64,000 nucleotides of DNA from the NCBI RefSeq assembly GCF_000340215.1, contig NW_006921543.1, positions 558,001-622,000 of the forward strand, written 5' to 3'. The position numbers and the translations under genes are program-made. The notes under the pieces are model-generated. The model was not told the DNA's origin, did no database searches, and saw only the letters and a program-made list of their open reading frames with translations. This stretch comes from Pseudocercospora fijiensis CIRAD86. Its lineage: Eukaryota; Ascomycota; Dothideomycetes; Mycosphaerellales; Mycosphaerellaceae. Positions 30,573 through 43,225 of the stretch are shown one piece after another (position 1 is the stretch's first letter; every line of letters starts with the position of its first letter).

Positions 30573-33500
30573 AAACGCTTCGTCTCCTTAAAGCTGCTCT
30601 AAGCCTATATACGTTTCCGCTTCTCGACCCGGTATCGCCTTCTACCTCCGCCCTCCTCCTCTTTGTTATCGCTAATTAGGGTTTCGCTTAGACTAAATTT
30701 CGTATTCTCTTCGCGCTCCTAGGTTTCTTCGATCTTAAGGTTTTCTAATTCCTCGATTAACTCCTTTAGTATAATCTTTAGTAACCTACCTTAGCGATTC
30801 TAGTAGAGGAGATAGTATCGGAATACTATAATAGATTCGAAGGTAGTAGGCGAGTATATTCGATTAAAGCGGCCCTAGTAACGAGCGATACTAAAAGACC
30901 TCTTATAGCCTATACCTACGCTCGGGATAGCGAGGACGTCCCGAGCGACCGACGCTATCGTTAGAAACTTAGGCTCTAACCGCTACTATATAGCGAGAAT
31001 ATCGTCTCCGAATTCGTCTAGAAGACCGGTAAGATCTAGAGATTATTAGCCCTCTTTCCGAGCCTACGGGTTTATACTTACTCGCGCGCCGATAGAGATC
31101 GAACTCTTCTTTATTTACTTTAGTAGTTGCTTCCTCTTCTGCCTCTACTTCCTACCTACGAAATAGGTATAATGTCGGAGCCTTCTAAACCTTCTTTTTC
31201 TTTATAGGAGCTGTATTTAAACTAGTTTCTTTCCGACGCTCGTAAAACATCTTTTCTAGAATAGTCTAGTAATGCTTCGGCTATACCTCGTCCGCCTTCT
31301 ATTCCGGCCTCTACTAGTATATATCCTTTTCTACCGGGTTAAGTAAGTACGCAACGCTATAGATATCCCCGAACGAGTTAAAGGTAATACTGTAATATTT
31401 ATATAACTTAGTATAGGAGGTATCTATAGCTTTCGTTATAGCTACTTTCTAGGGAACGCTCTTCCTAGCTAGCTTAGCTACGGTTTCCTCGAGCTCGTTA
31501 AAGAGCTAGTTATAGTACGTAAAGATAAGGTAGATCGTCGGTCCTCGGATTCTTCTAATCGTAGTAGTAACCTTCGCGTAATGCTTACTAATATCGACGA
31601 GATACTCTACTTAGCGCTATTCGGCGGCGGTAAGGCCGAGCTACTTAATACCCTCGGAACTCTAATAGATCTCGAGAGCGGTACGTAAAGTATATCCCCT
31701 CGTAACTATATAGAAAGTCGAATCGAACCGGGTCTTAACGTCTTAGGTAAAACGGAGTAGGCGCTAAGGAGGCCGCTTTTACTATCGCTTATTCTATACG
31801 ATATTCTAGGTATCGGTTTTAGGGCGCTCGATTAGGTTCTTTTAAATAGCCTCGAATCGGTTATATCTCTATAAGCTCGAGTTCGTATATATTACTAGAC
31901 GACGAAGCTAGAGAAAAAGAGTTAGAACTATACTAGGTTGCCGGCTATAGGTGCCGGCTACGGATAAAAGTTATACCTTATATAAAACGAGAGCGAGGCT
32001 CTCTACCTTATCCCGTCTTATTGCTATAATAAGTTTCTCGACTTTCGACTTTGCTTTATCCTTATTTAGGATCTTCTATTAGTCGTCGTTTAATAGTACA
32101 ATTTTAAGCGTCTTAAAGAGGGCTCGGATCGCGATTTAAACTATATAAGCGAGGTAGGGAAACTTCTATAGGGATGCAACTAGCAACGACGTCGGCTCCG
32201 ATTCAATAGGGCTAGGGCTATTAATAGGCTCCTCTTTATCGTTATTATCGTACGTATTATCGTACGTATCCGGAATCGTAGCGAGCTTAATATTCGGAAG
32301 ATTAAGCTAGATTGTAGACCTTATAATCTCCTCTACGTACTCGACCCTATTAATATAATTAGTAATTTTAAAGACATATACGAGTAAATTGTATATATAA
32401 CGCCTTATACAATATTCGATTATTACTAGCGTTATCCGCAGTAATCGAGATTAGTTTCGTTATTACGCTAACCCTATCTATTACCGTATAGATAAGCTTC
32501 GCTATATCCTTACTAGTATAGGAACCTAGAATTTCAGGGAATCCGATTATAAGTTCCTAGAGTTTCTAATCCGAATTAATAAAGTATAGTATAATCGAGA
32601 GGAAAGAGGCTCTTATAGTCCGGCTTAACTAGCTATCGATAGTAATAGCTACTCGGCGAGTATTACGGAGGATCTCCCGAATGTCGTCTAACGTAGCCTC
32701 TTTATTCTTTTCGAATATAATACGCTAGGTTATCGCGCCGAGAAATAGGGGAGGGTAGTTTATAAGATATAGGTATATCTTCTATATAGACTTCCTTTCG
32801 TAGAAGTCTTCCGGAAGACCGTTTATAGCTAGCATTTCGTTTACTAGTTGCTTAAAGTCTTCGGGGGAGAAATCGGTAGCCTTTAATCCTAGAGCTTCCT
32901 TAAGCGTAGCCTATAATAATTAGCTAGATCTCTACGGTTGATTTAGGTAGCCGGAATCTATAGCCGGCAGCTATAGCCGGCAGCTATAGCCGGCAGCTAT
33001 AGCCGGTATTTTAGAAGATATACCTCTTTCTAGAACGCTATATCTATATTAACTCTCCTCTCTCCTTAAGATTCCCGATACTATTTAGAATAGAGATAGT
33101 TCGTAGGCGATAAGTTCCTATCCCCTAGTTTCGGGTATTTTAAGATTAAACCGTAGAAGTTATAGACAATTACTAGTTAACCTTTAAGTCGAGAAGTCGT
33201 ATAACGGTACAATGCCCCCTCTATAAAGAACTTCTAGAATATGTCCGTTCGCTCCTTACTCCCCTATCGCATCGAGTACTTCCGGAGTTTACACTCCTTC
33301 GAACGTAAGTATAAAGGGAACTATATCTTATAGACCTATTAATTGAACTGCTCTATATACTCGGGTTTCTAAAGATACGCCTAGCTAGCCTTTTCGAAGA
33401 TTTCCGGGTTAATACTCGATATTCTTATATCTCCGAACAACCTTCTACTTAGACTCCGTAAAGGTAAGGACTAGGTAGTAGTACCCTATAATGAATTCTT

Positions 33501-35274
33501 ACTACTAGGATTCGGAGAGGATAAATCTAGCCCTAATCGTAGTCTAGGACTCGATAGGCTCGAAGGTAAGTATACGACCTCCTCTCGACGTTATCGCAAT
33601 CTCGCTCGTATACTAGACTATTTCGACTATCGTCTCGTTATTACCCTTCCTAGTATAGCGCCTAGTATATATACAATGTCGGTCGGCATATTTTAAGGTT
33701 TCGTACGGTAAGGTAAGGACTTAGGAGTAGTAGATATATACTAGTAGCTATAGAGAAACACCCTTTCTTTTATAGCATCGTATCGTTAAGAATAGCTAGG
33801 TAGTAAATAGCTAGCTACCTTTTTTTTTTGTTTCCTAGCTACCTAATTACTAGATTTTTTTTCCTAGCTACCCTAGCTAGCCTAACTACTAGAATTTCTT
33901 TCCTAGCTACCCTAACTACCTAAATTTTGCCTTCTATACGGCGGCTCTTTCCTACTAACGGAACCGAGCTACTATACCTAACGAATCTAAGCTCGTTTTT
34001 AGTCTTAATCTATCCTCTTTCGGTATAAGACACTCGATAAGCAAATGCTTAGGCCGAGTCTAACTACGAAACCTAAGACTAACTAATAGCTCTATTAACT
34101 AATCCTAATCCTCGAACTCCTTCCGCTTCTTAGTAAAGACCTTAAAGAGCGCTCGAGCTTCTTCGGGTACCTACGGAGTAGTCGAGATAAAGCCGTATCG
34201 CTAAAATAGATAATCCTTCGGAGGCTTATATAGAGATTTAGAGAATTCTAACGCTAACCTATCCTACTAGTAGCTTAGATTCCGGATATAAGCCCTCTCT
34301 GCCTTAGTAAAGATTTTATATAGTAGTAGCACTCTGCCTTCGAGAAACGCTTTCTATTTAACTGTTAGTATCTACCGGCTACGAACGCCGGCTATATATA
34401 CCGAGTATAGAATAATTACCTATACCCCTTCTTCCTATAGTAACACTTCTACCGTCCCTAGATACCTAGCCCCGATCGTATTAATCGCAAGCTACTTTGC
34501 CTTTATAGACGTAAAGGCTTCGCTCTAATACTAATAAAGAAACTTCTACTCTATATCGAGGATATAAAGACGACTAGTCTCGATTCTAATCCTTACTAGC
34601 TTTTCGTAGTAGCTTTAACTATAATTTTCTAAATTAATAGGACTTATACCTTAGCCCTTTACTAGTATCTCGTCTCTTTAACTATACTCGATCTACTCCT
34701 AGCGCTTATCGTCTATAGCGTTAAGCCCTAAGACTATACCTATTACTAGATCGACGTATAGTATCTCCTCGCTTTTTTTAGTTCCTTTATTCGTAGTATT
34801 AAGCTCTATCGCGGTATCCTAAACTCTAGTATTATTGTTCTCGGCTATCTAAACATCTCCGTTACTATCGGTCGTATCGATAGAGGTAGCGACTATAGGT
34901 CTAAATGCTATTAGTTAACGTATTAAAGAAAAATATACCGGCTATAGCTACCGGCTACGGCTGCCGGCTATAGCTACTAGCTACGGCCGCTAGCTAGATT
35001 AACTTACGCTATTAGAACTTTACGCTCGAAAACTAGCCGTAATTCTTTCCTCCTCTTAGCCTTCTCTTAGGTTGTCTTCTTATTCTAACCTTTACTTTTT
35101 TCTATAGGCGCTAGCTATCGATAGAATGCCTTATTCCGCGCCTTTCTTCTCTTATCCTTAGCTCTTTTATCCTTATCTATCTTGTCCTTTCTCTCGCGGT
35201 CTCGTACGGAATTCTTCTTCGTAGAGTACTCCTCTTTAGTCTTACGCTTTTTAGTTAGACGCTTAGGCAAAACA
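30573..35274 (-). pseudogene. hAT transposase of E2 (RIP-inactivated)
   Basis: The inverted copy of the E1 transposase with the same exons, minisatellites and motifs; for example the dimerisation motif lies at about 30.82-30.99 kb. It differs mostly by single CA/TA or TG/TA changes and a few base differences. Confidence 0.83.
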
Positions 35275-35931
35275 AACTCGCGGTCTTTAGTTCTATCTTC
35301 TATTTAGCGCGCGGCGCGCTTCTCTCTTACTATTGTAAGGGAAAGGGGCGGGGGCGTAGCGTATAGTAGTTATTATCGGTATAGGTATAGAGGAAGAAGT
35401 TAAAAGTATAAGAATATCGCGAAGCCCTAATTGTTACCGCCTATGTAACGTTATATAGGTAAGCTTTCGCAACTACGGCAACTACGCCCCGGCAATAGCA
35501 ACTACGCCCTAGTAACGGCAACTACGCCCTAGTAACGGCAACCACGCCCTAGCAACGGTAATAAAGCGTAGTAAATACAACCTAGTAACTATTATAGCCG
35601 GCAATCGTAGCCGGCAGTCGAATAAGAGTGTCCTTATAGCAAAACTACGCCCTAGCAACGGTAACTACGCCCTAGCAACGGCAACTACGCCCTAGTAACG
35701 GCAAAAGAGCGTAGTAAATGTAACAGAGTTACTATTATAGCCGGCAATCGTAGCCGGCAGTCGAATAAGAGTGTCCTTATAGTAAAACTAATACAGTCTC
35801 TAGTTCAAACTAGGAATCTATATAGTTCGAAAAAACCAAACCGGAACTAGGGAGCTAGTTCGCCGCTAAGAAACCAAACTATATACGTTTAGTGGTTCGG
35901 AAACCGAACTACTACGGGGTCTACGCGAGTT

Positions 35932-38900
35932 TGTTTTGCCTAAGCGTCTAACTAAAAAGCGTAAGACTAAAGAGGAGTACTCTACGAAGAAGAATTCCGT
36001 ACGAGACCGCGAGAGAAAGGATAAGATAGATAAGGATAAAAGAGCTAAAGATAAGAGAAGAAAGGCGCGGAATAAGGTATTCTATCGATAGCTAGCGCCT
36101 ATAGAAAAAAGTAAAGGTTAGAATAAGAAGATAACCTAAGAGAAGGCTAAAAAGAGGAAAGAATTACGGCTAGTTTTCGAGCGTAAAGTTCTAGTAGCGT
36201 AAGTTAATCTAGCTAGCGGCCGTAGCTAGTAGCTATAGCCGGCAGCCGTAGCCGGCAGCTATAGCCGGTATATTTTTCTTTAATACGTTAACTAATAGCA
36301 TTTAGACCTATAGCCGCTACCTCTATCGATACGACCGATAGTAACGGAGATATTTAGATAGCCGAGAATAACAATACTAGAGTTTAGGATACCGCGATAG
36401 AGCTTAATACTACGAATAAAGGAACTAAAAAAAGCGAGGAGATACTATACGTCGATCTAGTAATAGGTATAGTCTTAGGGCCTAACGCTATAGACGATAA
36501 GCGCTAGGAGTAGATCGAGTATAGTTAAAGAGACGAGATACTAGTAAAGGGCTAAGGTATAAGTCCTATTAATCTAGAAAATTATAGTTCAAGCTACTAC
36601 GTTGAGCTAGTACAGGCACTAGAATCGAGACTAGTCGTCTTATATCCTCGATATAGAGTAGAAGTTTCTTTATTAGTATTAGAGCGAAGCCTTTACGTCT
36701 ATAAAGGTAAAGTAGCTTGCGATTAATGCGATCGGGGCTAGGTATCTAGGGACGGCAGAAGTGTTACTATAGGAGGAAGGGGTATAGGTAATTATTCTAT
36801 ACTCGGTATATATAGCCGGCGTTCGTAGCCGGTAGATACTAATAGTTAAATAGAAAGCGTTTCTTAAAGGTAGAGTGCTACTGCTATATAAAATCTTTAC
36901 TAAGGTAGAGAGGGCTTATATCTAGAATCTAAGCTACTAGTAGGATAGGTTAGCGTTAGAATTCTCTAAATCTCTATATAAGCCTCCGAAGGATTACCTA
37001 TTTTAGCGATACGGCTTTATCTCGACTACTCCGTAGGTACCCGAAGAAGCTCGAGCGCTCTTTAAGGTCTTTACTAAGAAGCGGAAGGAGTTCGAGGATT
37101 AGGATTAGTTAATAGAGCTATTAGTTAGTCTTAGATTTCGTAGTTAGACTCGGCCTAAGTATTTGCTTATCGAGTATCTTATACCGAAAGAGGATAGATT
37201 AAGACTAAAAACGAGCTTAGATTCGTTAGGTATAGTAGCTCGGTTCCGTTAGTAGGAGAGAGCCGCCGTATAGAAGGCAAAATTCAGGTAGTTAGGGTAG
37301 CTAGGAAAGAAATTCTAGTAGTTAGGCTAGCTAGGGTAGCTAGGAAAAAAAATCTAGTAGTTAGGTAGCTAGGAAACAAAAAAAAAGGTAGCTAGCTATT
37401 TACTACCTAGCTATTCCTAACGATACGATACTATAAAAGAAAGGGTATTTCTCTATAGCTACTAGTATATATCTACTACTCCTAAGTCCTTACCTTACCG
37501 TACGAAACCTTAAAACATACCGACCGATATTGTATATATACTAGGCGCTATACTAGGAAGGGTAATAACGAGACGATAGTCGAAATAGTCTAGTATACGA
37601 GCGAGATTACGACAACGTCGAGAGGAGGTTGTATACTTACCTTCGAGCCTATCGAGTCCTAGACTACGATTAGGGCTAGATTTATCCTCTCCGAATCCTA
37701 GTAGTAGGAATTTATTATAGGGTACTACTACCTAGTCCTTACCTTTATAGAGTCTAAGTAGAAGGTTATTCGGAGATATAAGAATATCGAGTATTAATCC
37801 GGAAATCTTCGAAAAGGCTAGCTAGGCGTATCTTTAGAAACCCGAGTATATAGAGCAGTTTAATTAATAGGTCTATAAGATATAGTTCCCTTTATACTTA
37901 CGTTCGAAGGAGTATAAACTCCGGAAGTACTCGATACGATAGGGGAGTAAGGAGCGAACGGACATATTCTAGAAGTTCTTTATAGAGGAGGCATTATACC
38001 GTTATACGACTTCTCGACTTAAAGGTTAACTAGTAATTGTCTATAACTTCTACGGTTTAATCTTAAAATACCCGAAACTAGGGGATAGGAACTTATCGCC
38101 TACGAACTATCTCTATTCTAAATAGTATCGGGAATCTTAAAGAGAGAGGAGAGTTAATATAGATATAGCGTTCTAGAAAGAGGTATATCTTCTAAAATAC
38201 CGGCTATAGCTGCCGGCTATAGCTACCGGCTATAGATTCCGGCTACCTAAATCAACCGTAGAGATCTAGCTAATTATTATAGGCTACGCTTAAGGAAGCT
38301 CTAGGATTAAAGGCTACCGATTTCTCTCCCGAAGACTTTAAGTAACTAGTAAACGAAATGCTAGCTATAAACGGTCTTCCGGAAGACTTCTACGAAAGGG
38401 AGTCTATATAGAAGATATACCTATATCTTATAAACTACCCTCCCCTATTTCTCGGCGCGATAACCTAGCGTATTATATTCGAAAAGAACAAAGAGGCTGT
38501 ATTAGACGACATTCGGGAGATCCTCCGTAATACTCGCCGAGTAGCTATTACTATCGATAGCTAGTTAAGCCGGACTATAAGAGCCTCCTTCCTCTCGATT
38601 ATACTATACTTTATTAATTCGGATTAGAAACTCTAGGAACTTATAATCGGATTCCCTAAAATTCTAGGTTCCTATACTAGTAAGGATATAGCGAAGCTTA
38701 TCTATACGGTAATAGATAGGGTTAGCGTAATAACGAAACTAATCTCGATTACTACGGACAACGCTAATAATAATCGAATATTGTATAAGGCGTTATATAT
38801 ACAATTCACTCGTATATATCTTTAAAATTACTAATTATATCGATAGGGTCGAGTACGTAGAGGAGATTATAAGGTCTATAATCTAGCTTAATCTTCCGAA

Positions 38901-40633
38901 TGTTAAGCTCGCTACGATTCCGGATACGTACGATAATACGTACGATAATAACGATAAAGAGGAGCCTATTAATAGCCCTAGCCCTATTAAATCGGAGCCG
39001 ACGTCGTTGCTAGTTATATCCCTATAGAAGTTTCCCTACCTCGCTTATATAGTTTAAATCGCGATCCGAGCCCTCTTCAAAACGCTTAAAATTGTACTAT
39101 TAAACGACGACTAATAGAAGATCCTAAATAAGGATAAAGCAAAGTCGAAAGTCGAGAAACTTATTATAGTAATAAGACGGGATAAGGTAGAGAGCCTCGC
39201 TCTCGTTTTATATAAGGTATAACTTTTGTCCGTAGCCGGCACCTATAGCCGGCAACCTAGTATAGTTCTAACTCTTTTTCTCTAGCTTCGTCGTCTAGTA
39301 ATATATACGAACTCGAGCTTATAGAGATATAACCGATTCGAGGCTATTTAAAAGAACCTAATCGAGCGCCCTAAAACCGATACCTAGAATATCGTATAGA
39401 ATAAGCGATAGCAAAAGCGGCCTCCTTAGCGCCTACTCCGTTTTACCTAAGACGTTAAGACCCGGTTCGATTCGACTTTCTATATAGTTACGAGGGGATA
39501 TACTTTATATACCGCTCTCGAGATCTATTAGAGTTCCGAGGGTATTAAGTAGCTCGGCCTTACCGCTACCGAATAGCGCTAAGCAGAGTATCTCGTCGAT
39601 ATTAGTAAGCATTACGCGAAGGTTACTACTACGATTAGAAGAACCCGAGGACCGACGATCTACCTTATCTTTACGTACTATAACTAGCTCTTTAACGAGC
39701 TCGAGGAAACCGTAGCTAAGCTAGCTAAGAAGAGCGTTCCCTAGAAAATAGCTATAACGAAAGCTATAGACACCTCCTATACTAAGTTGTATAAATATTA
39801 TAGTACTACCTTTAACTCGTTCGGGGATATCTATAGCGTTACGTACTTACTTAACCCGGTAGAAAAGGATATATACTAGTAGAGGCCGGAATAGAAGGCG
39901 GACGAGGTATAGCCGAAGCATTACTAGACTATTCTAGAAAAGATATTCTACGAGCGTCGGAAAGAAACTAGTCTAAATATAGCTCCTATAAAGAAAAAGA
40001 AAGTTTAGAAGGCTCCGATATTATACCTATTTCGTAGGTAGGAAGTAGAGGCAGAAGAGGAAGCAACTACTAAAGTAAATAAAAAAGAGTTCGATCTCTA
40101 TCGGCGCGCGAGTAAGTATAAACCCGTAGGCTCGGAAAGAGGGCTAATAATCTCTAGATCTTACCGGTCTTCTAGACGAATTCGGAGACGATATTCTCGC
40201 TATATAGCAGCGGTTAGAGCCTAAGTTTCTAACGATAGCGTCGGTCGCTCGGGACGTCCTCGCTATCCCGAGCGTAGGTATAGGCTATAAGAGGTCTTTT
40301 AGTATCGCTCGTTACTAGGGCCGCTTTAATCGAATATACTCGCCTACTACCTTCGAATCTATTATAGTATTCCGATACTATCTCCTCTACTAGAATCGCT
40401 AAGGTAGGTTACTAAAGATTATACTAAAGGAGTTGATCGAGGAATTAGAAAACCTTAAGATCGAAGAAACCTAGGAGCGCGAAGAGAATGCGAAATTTAG
40501 TCTAAGCGAAACCCTAATTAGCGATAACGAAGAGGAGGAGGGCGGAAGTAGAAGGCGATACCAGGTCGAGAAGCGGAAACGTATATAGGCTTAGAGCAGC
40601 TTTAAGGAGACGAAGCGTTTACGTATAAGGTAA
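35932..40633 (+). pseudogene. hAT transposase of E1 (RIP-inactivated)
   Basis: The first exon is very basic (LPKRLTKKRKTKEEY, ERKDKIDKDKRAKDKRRK). The RNase-H-like core lies at 38.3-38.8 kb: DIREILRNTRRVAITIDS then L-S-R-T-I-R-A-S-F, then KLISITTDNANNNRILYKAL, with conserved Asp in both blocks. The C-terminal hAT dimerisation motif at 40.2-40.4 kb reads KFLTIASVARDVLAIPSVGI then FNRIYSPTTFESIIVFRYY. An acidic then basic tail ends at TAA 40631-40633. Introns are likely; one near 38.16-38.27 kb holds a GCCGGC minisatellite. Over 50 stops are of RIP type. The ancestral product probably exceeded 1000 residues. Confidence 0.85.
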
Positions 40634-40801
40634 TATAGCCGGCATATATAGCCGATATATATCCGAAATGTGTTTCGAATTCCTAGGACCTAAATAGACT
40701 AGTTGCTATAGCAACCGACCCCGCTTACCTGCGGACTATTTCTAATTCTCTATTCGCTCTTCTTCTCCTTCTTCCCTTTCCCTATATTCTTAAAGATAAA
40801 T

Positions 40802-41609
40802 ATACCTTAAGGATTCGGCTCTTCGGGCCTTCCTAAGCCGGCTACCTCCCCTTCCTTAAGCTACTATCCTTTATTCGAATCTAACGATAACCTAATAAGG
40901 CGGTTTAATAGAAGACTATTTATTCTAGAAGGTAAGAAGCATTAATGTCTCCTTACGATTATATGCTTATTAATTTCTAGGTCCTACCGATATACCCTCG
41001 TCGCCTAAACGCGTAGATAAATATCTTTAAAGGCTAAAGGGCAAGGGTAAAGTAAGCTAAGTATAGGGAGACCGTAGCGAGAACGAGATATCGGAAGAGT
41101 AAGGCTCTCCGTAGTATATACGAAGGAAGGGGGTTCCTCGGAAAATAGTACCGAAAAATAAGAAGGCTATAGATAGATAGGAGAAGGCTAAAAAGAGTAG
41201 GCGGATAAAGACTATCGCGAAGAAAAGTTATCTTTCTATTAAAAGAAAGGGAACAAGGTAGGACTCGACGATAAAGAAGCGGCGCTTTAAACTAGGTACT
41301 ATTACCCTTCGCTAGATCCGGCTTTTCTAAAACAAAAGAGGGACCGAGCTTTTAATCCCTAAGACTCCCTTCTAGCGACTCGTCCGAGAAATTACATTAG
41401 ATTTTCGGTCTAGTATACGATTTACGGCTAAGGCGATTAGTACTCTTTAGGAAGCTACGGAGGCATTTCTCGTAACCGAGCTTAAGCTTTTAAACCTCCT
41501 TACTATCTATACGAAGCGGGTTACTCTTTAAAATAAAGATATATAGCTTCTAGCTAAAATTCGGCGTCGGTTTATAGCGGATTAGTTAGAAATTGTATTT
41601 AGTCGTTAG
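40802..41609 (+). pseudogene. Histone H3-like gene H3-A of E1, with long N-terminal extension
   Basis: The start is ATA at 40802 (ATG in the E3 copy). Exon 1 runs to 40931; a 49-bp intron (GTAAGA...TTTCTAG) ends at 40980; exon 2 runs to about 41609, for some 250 aa. The extension includes PSSPKRVDKYL and RRKGVPRKIVPKNKKA, a Lys/Arg-rich tail. The H3 fold follows from RRFKLGTITLR: TELLIPKTPF-x-RLVREITLDF, ISTL-x-EATEAFLV, LLTIYTKRVTL and KDI-x-LLAKIRRRF. Loop 1 has canonical H3 length, unlike typical centromeric H3; the alpha-N region is two residues longer. A role in nucleosomes is inferred from the fold. It is now dead, with about ten RIP stops. Confidence 0.85.
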
Positions 41610-41639
41610 ATTAACCTAGGAGGAGGCCCATTTTCGCAT

Positions 41640-42720
41640 CGTTTTACCGGCTATAGGTACCGGCTATATTTCTAATTTTATCTCCGCGCCGTCCCTAAAT
41701 CTAAGGTACGAAGTAGAAACCTAGCGCTCTATATTTACCCGGCTATTATAGAGACGAGCTATATTTAGATTAGTTTCTTCGTATATCGCGACCTAGCGGG
41801 TAGTAAGCGAAAGGGCGATAGAACGTTTATAATACGTCTCTATTTAGATCTAAAACATAAAGGTCCTAAGGAGCCCTAGTATCCTAACTATAAGGAGATT
41901 CTTTAGTATTAGCACTTTGATCCTCTATACTACGAGGTAGATAGTAAGCCTACGAGAGAGAAACTTTAACGAGAAATTCTCTATAATGCGTAGCGCTATT
42001 ATATAGCTATAGATACGTACTAAGTCCGGCAACTCGAAGAAGAATTAAGATAGCGTATTAGCGACCGAGGAGGAGATCGATAGTATACTAGTAGAGTCGA
42101 GGTCTTATAAGCGAAGTATAAGATAATATAGGCTCTTAGTCGTATAGAGTAACGTACTATATAAATAACTAGGCGTACTACTCTTATTCACTTACGACCT
42201 ATATCCTAGGATGCTCTTCTCGTACTTTTTATACTCTTTTCGAATACCTTACCTATAAGCGCTCCGCGACAACCGAGTAAATATAAGCTATCGGGTTTCC
42301 GCTCGGTACCTTAGCCTTCGAGATACGGCGGAGTTGATTCTCTATAATACGTAGCGCTATTATATAGCTATAGATACGTACTAAGTCCGGCAACTCGAAG
42401 AAGAATTAAGATAGCGTATTAGCGACCGAGGAGGAGATCGATAGTATACTAGTAGAGTCGAGGTCTTATAAGCGAAGTATAAGATAATATAGGCTCTTAG
42501 TCGTATAGAGTAACGTACTATATAAATAACTAGGCGTACTACTCTTATTCACTTACGACCTATATCCTAGGATACTCTTCTCGTACTTTTTATACTCTTT
42601 TCTAATACCTTACCTATAAGCGCTCCGCGACAACCGAGTGAATATAAGCTATAGGGTTTCCGCTCGGTACCTTAGCCTCCGAGATAGGGCGGAGTTGAAT
42701 TTAGAGCGATAGTCGGTACC
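41640..42720 (+). other. Unknown cargo region of E1 with a 360-bp tandem duplication
   Basis: The first part looks coding on the plus strand (KGDRTFIIRLYLDLKHKGPK, ILQYQHFDPLYYEVDSKPTR). From about 41972 a roughly 360-bp block is repeated at once at about 42340, each copy starting AATTCTCTATAAT/GATTCTCTATAAT and ending in GGCGGAGTTGA. The same tandem pair is in E2 at about 28495-29215. In E3 the equivalent interval is different sequence, so this is variable cargo. No family is recognised. Confidence 0.5.
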
Positions 42721-43225
42721 CGTAGCCGGTATATAGAGACGGTAGTAGGCCTTTTTCTGCTAAATAACTAGCTTGTTTAGTATAGCCTACCTAATATTTC
42801 TTATATTTACTAGCAATAGGCCTAGGTTACTTATAAGATTACTATAGCTAGTAAAGGCATTACTAAAGAATATCTATACTATAGTAGGATACTATTATTA
42901 CGCCGGCTATTTATTAAAAGGAGGCTTTCGCCTATTACTATACCGGCTATATATACCGGCTATATTTCAAAGTCTGCCGTACCTGCCTTTTTTAGCCGTA
43001 CCTGCCTTCTTTCTTTACTCTAACGTTACTATAATATAGGCTTGCGCGAAGCTTACTCTATTGCCTAGCGATACCGCGACACTACCTCTCTCGCTATATT
43101 TAACCTTCGTATCGATACCTATACCTCTACGCTCTATATCTACTATCTCCGCAATACCCTCGCTCCGCGCGCGCCTTCGTATACCTTCGCAACGTACTTT
43201 TTTCCTCAATTCGACGACTTTTATA

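Larger units (their letters stand above)
26003..35923 (-). mobile_element. hAT element E2, inverted copy inserted into E1
   Basis: 9921 bp in the opposite orientation to E1. It starts TAGACCCCGTAGTAGTTCGG and ends with the inverse; the 8-bp TSD CGCGAGTT is at 25995-26002 and 35924-35931. Coordinates map to E1 roughly as 71206 minus x, with only about 10-13 bp of indels over 9.2 kb. The two copies form an inverted repeat with a 0.65-kb centre, which is E2's own 5' segment. The transposase is at about 30.57-35.27 kb, H3-A at 29584-30391, H3-B at 27295-27967 and C2 at 26431-26970. Confidence 0.9.
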
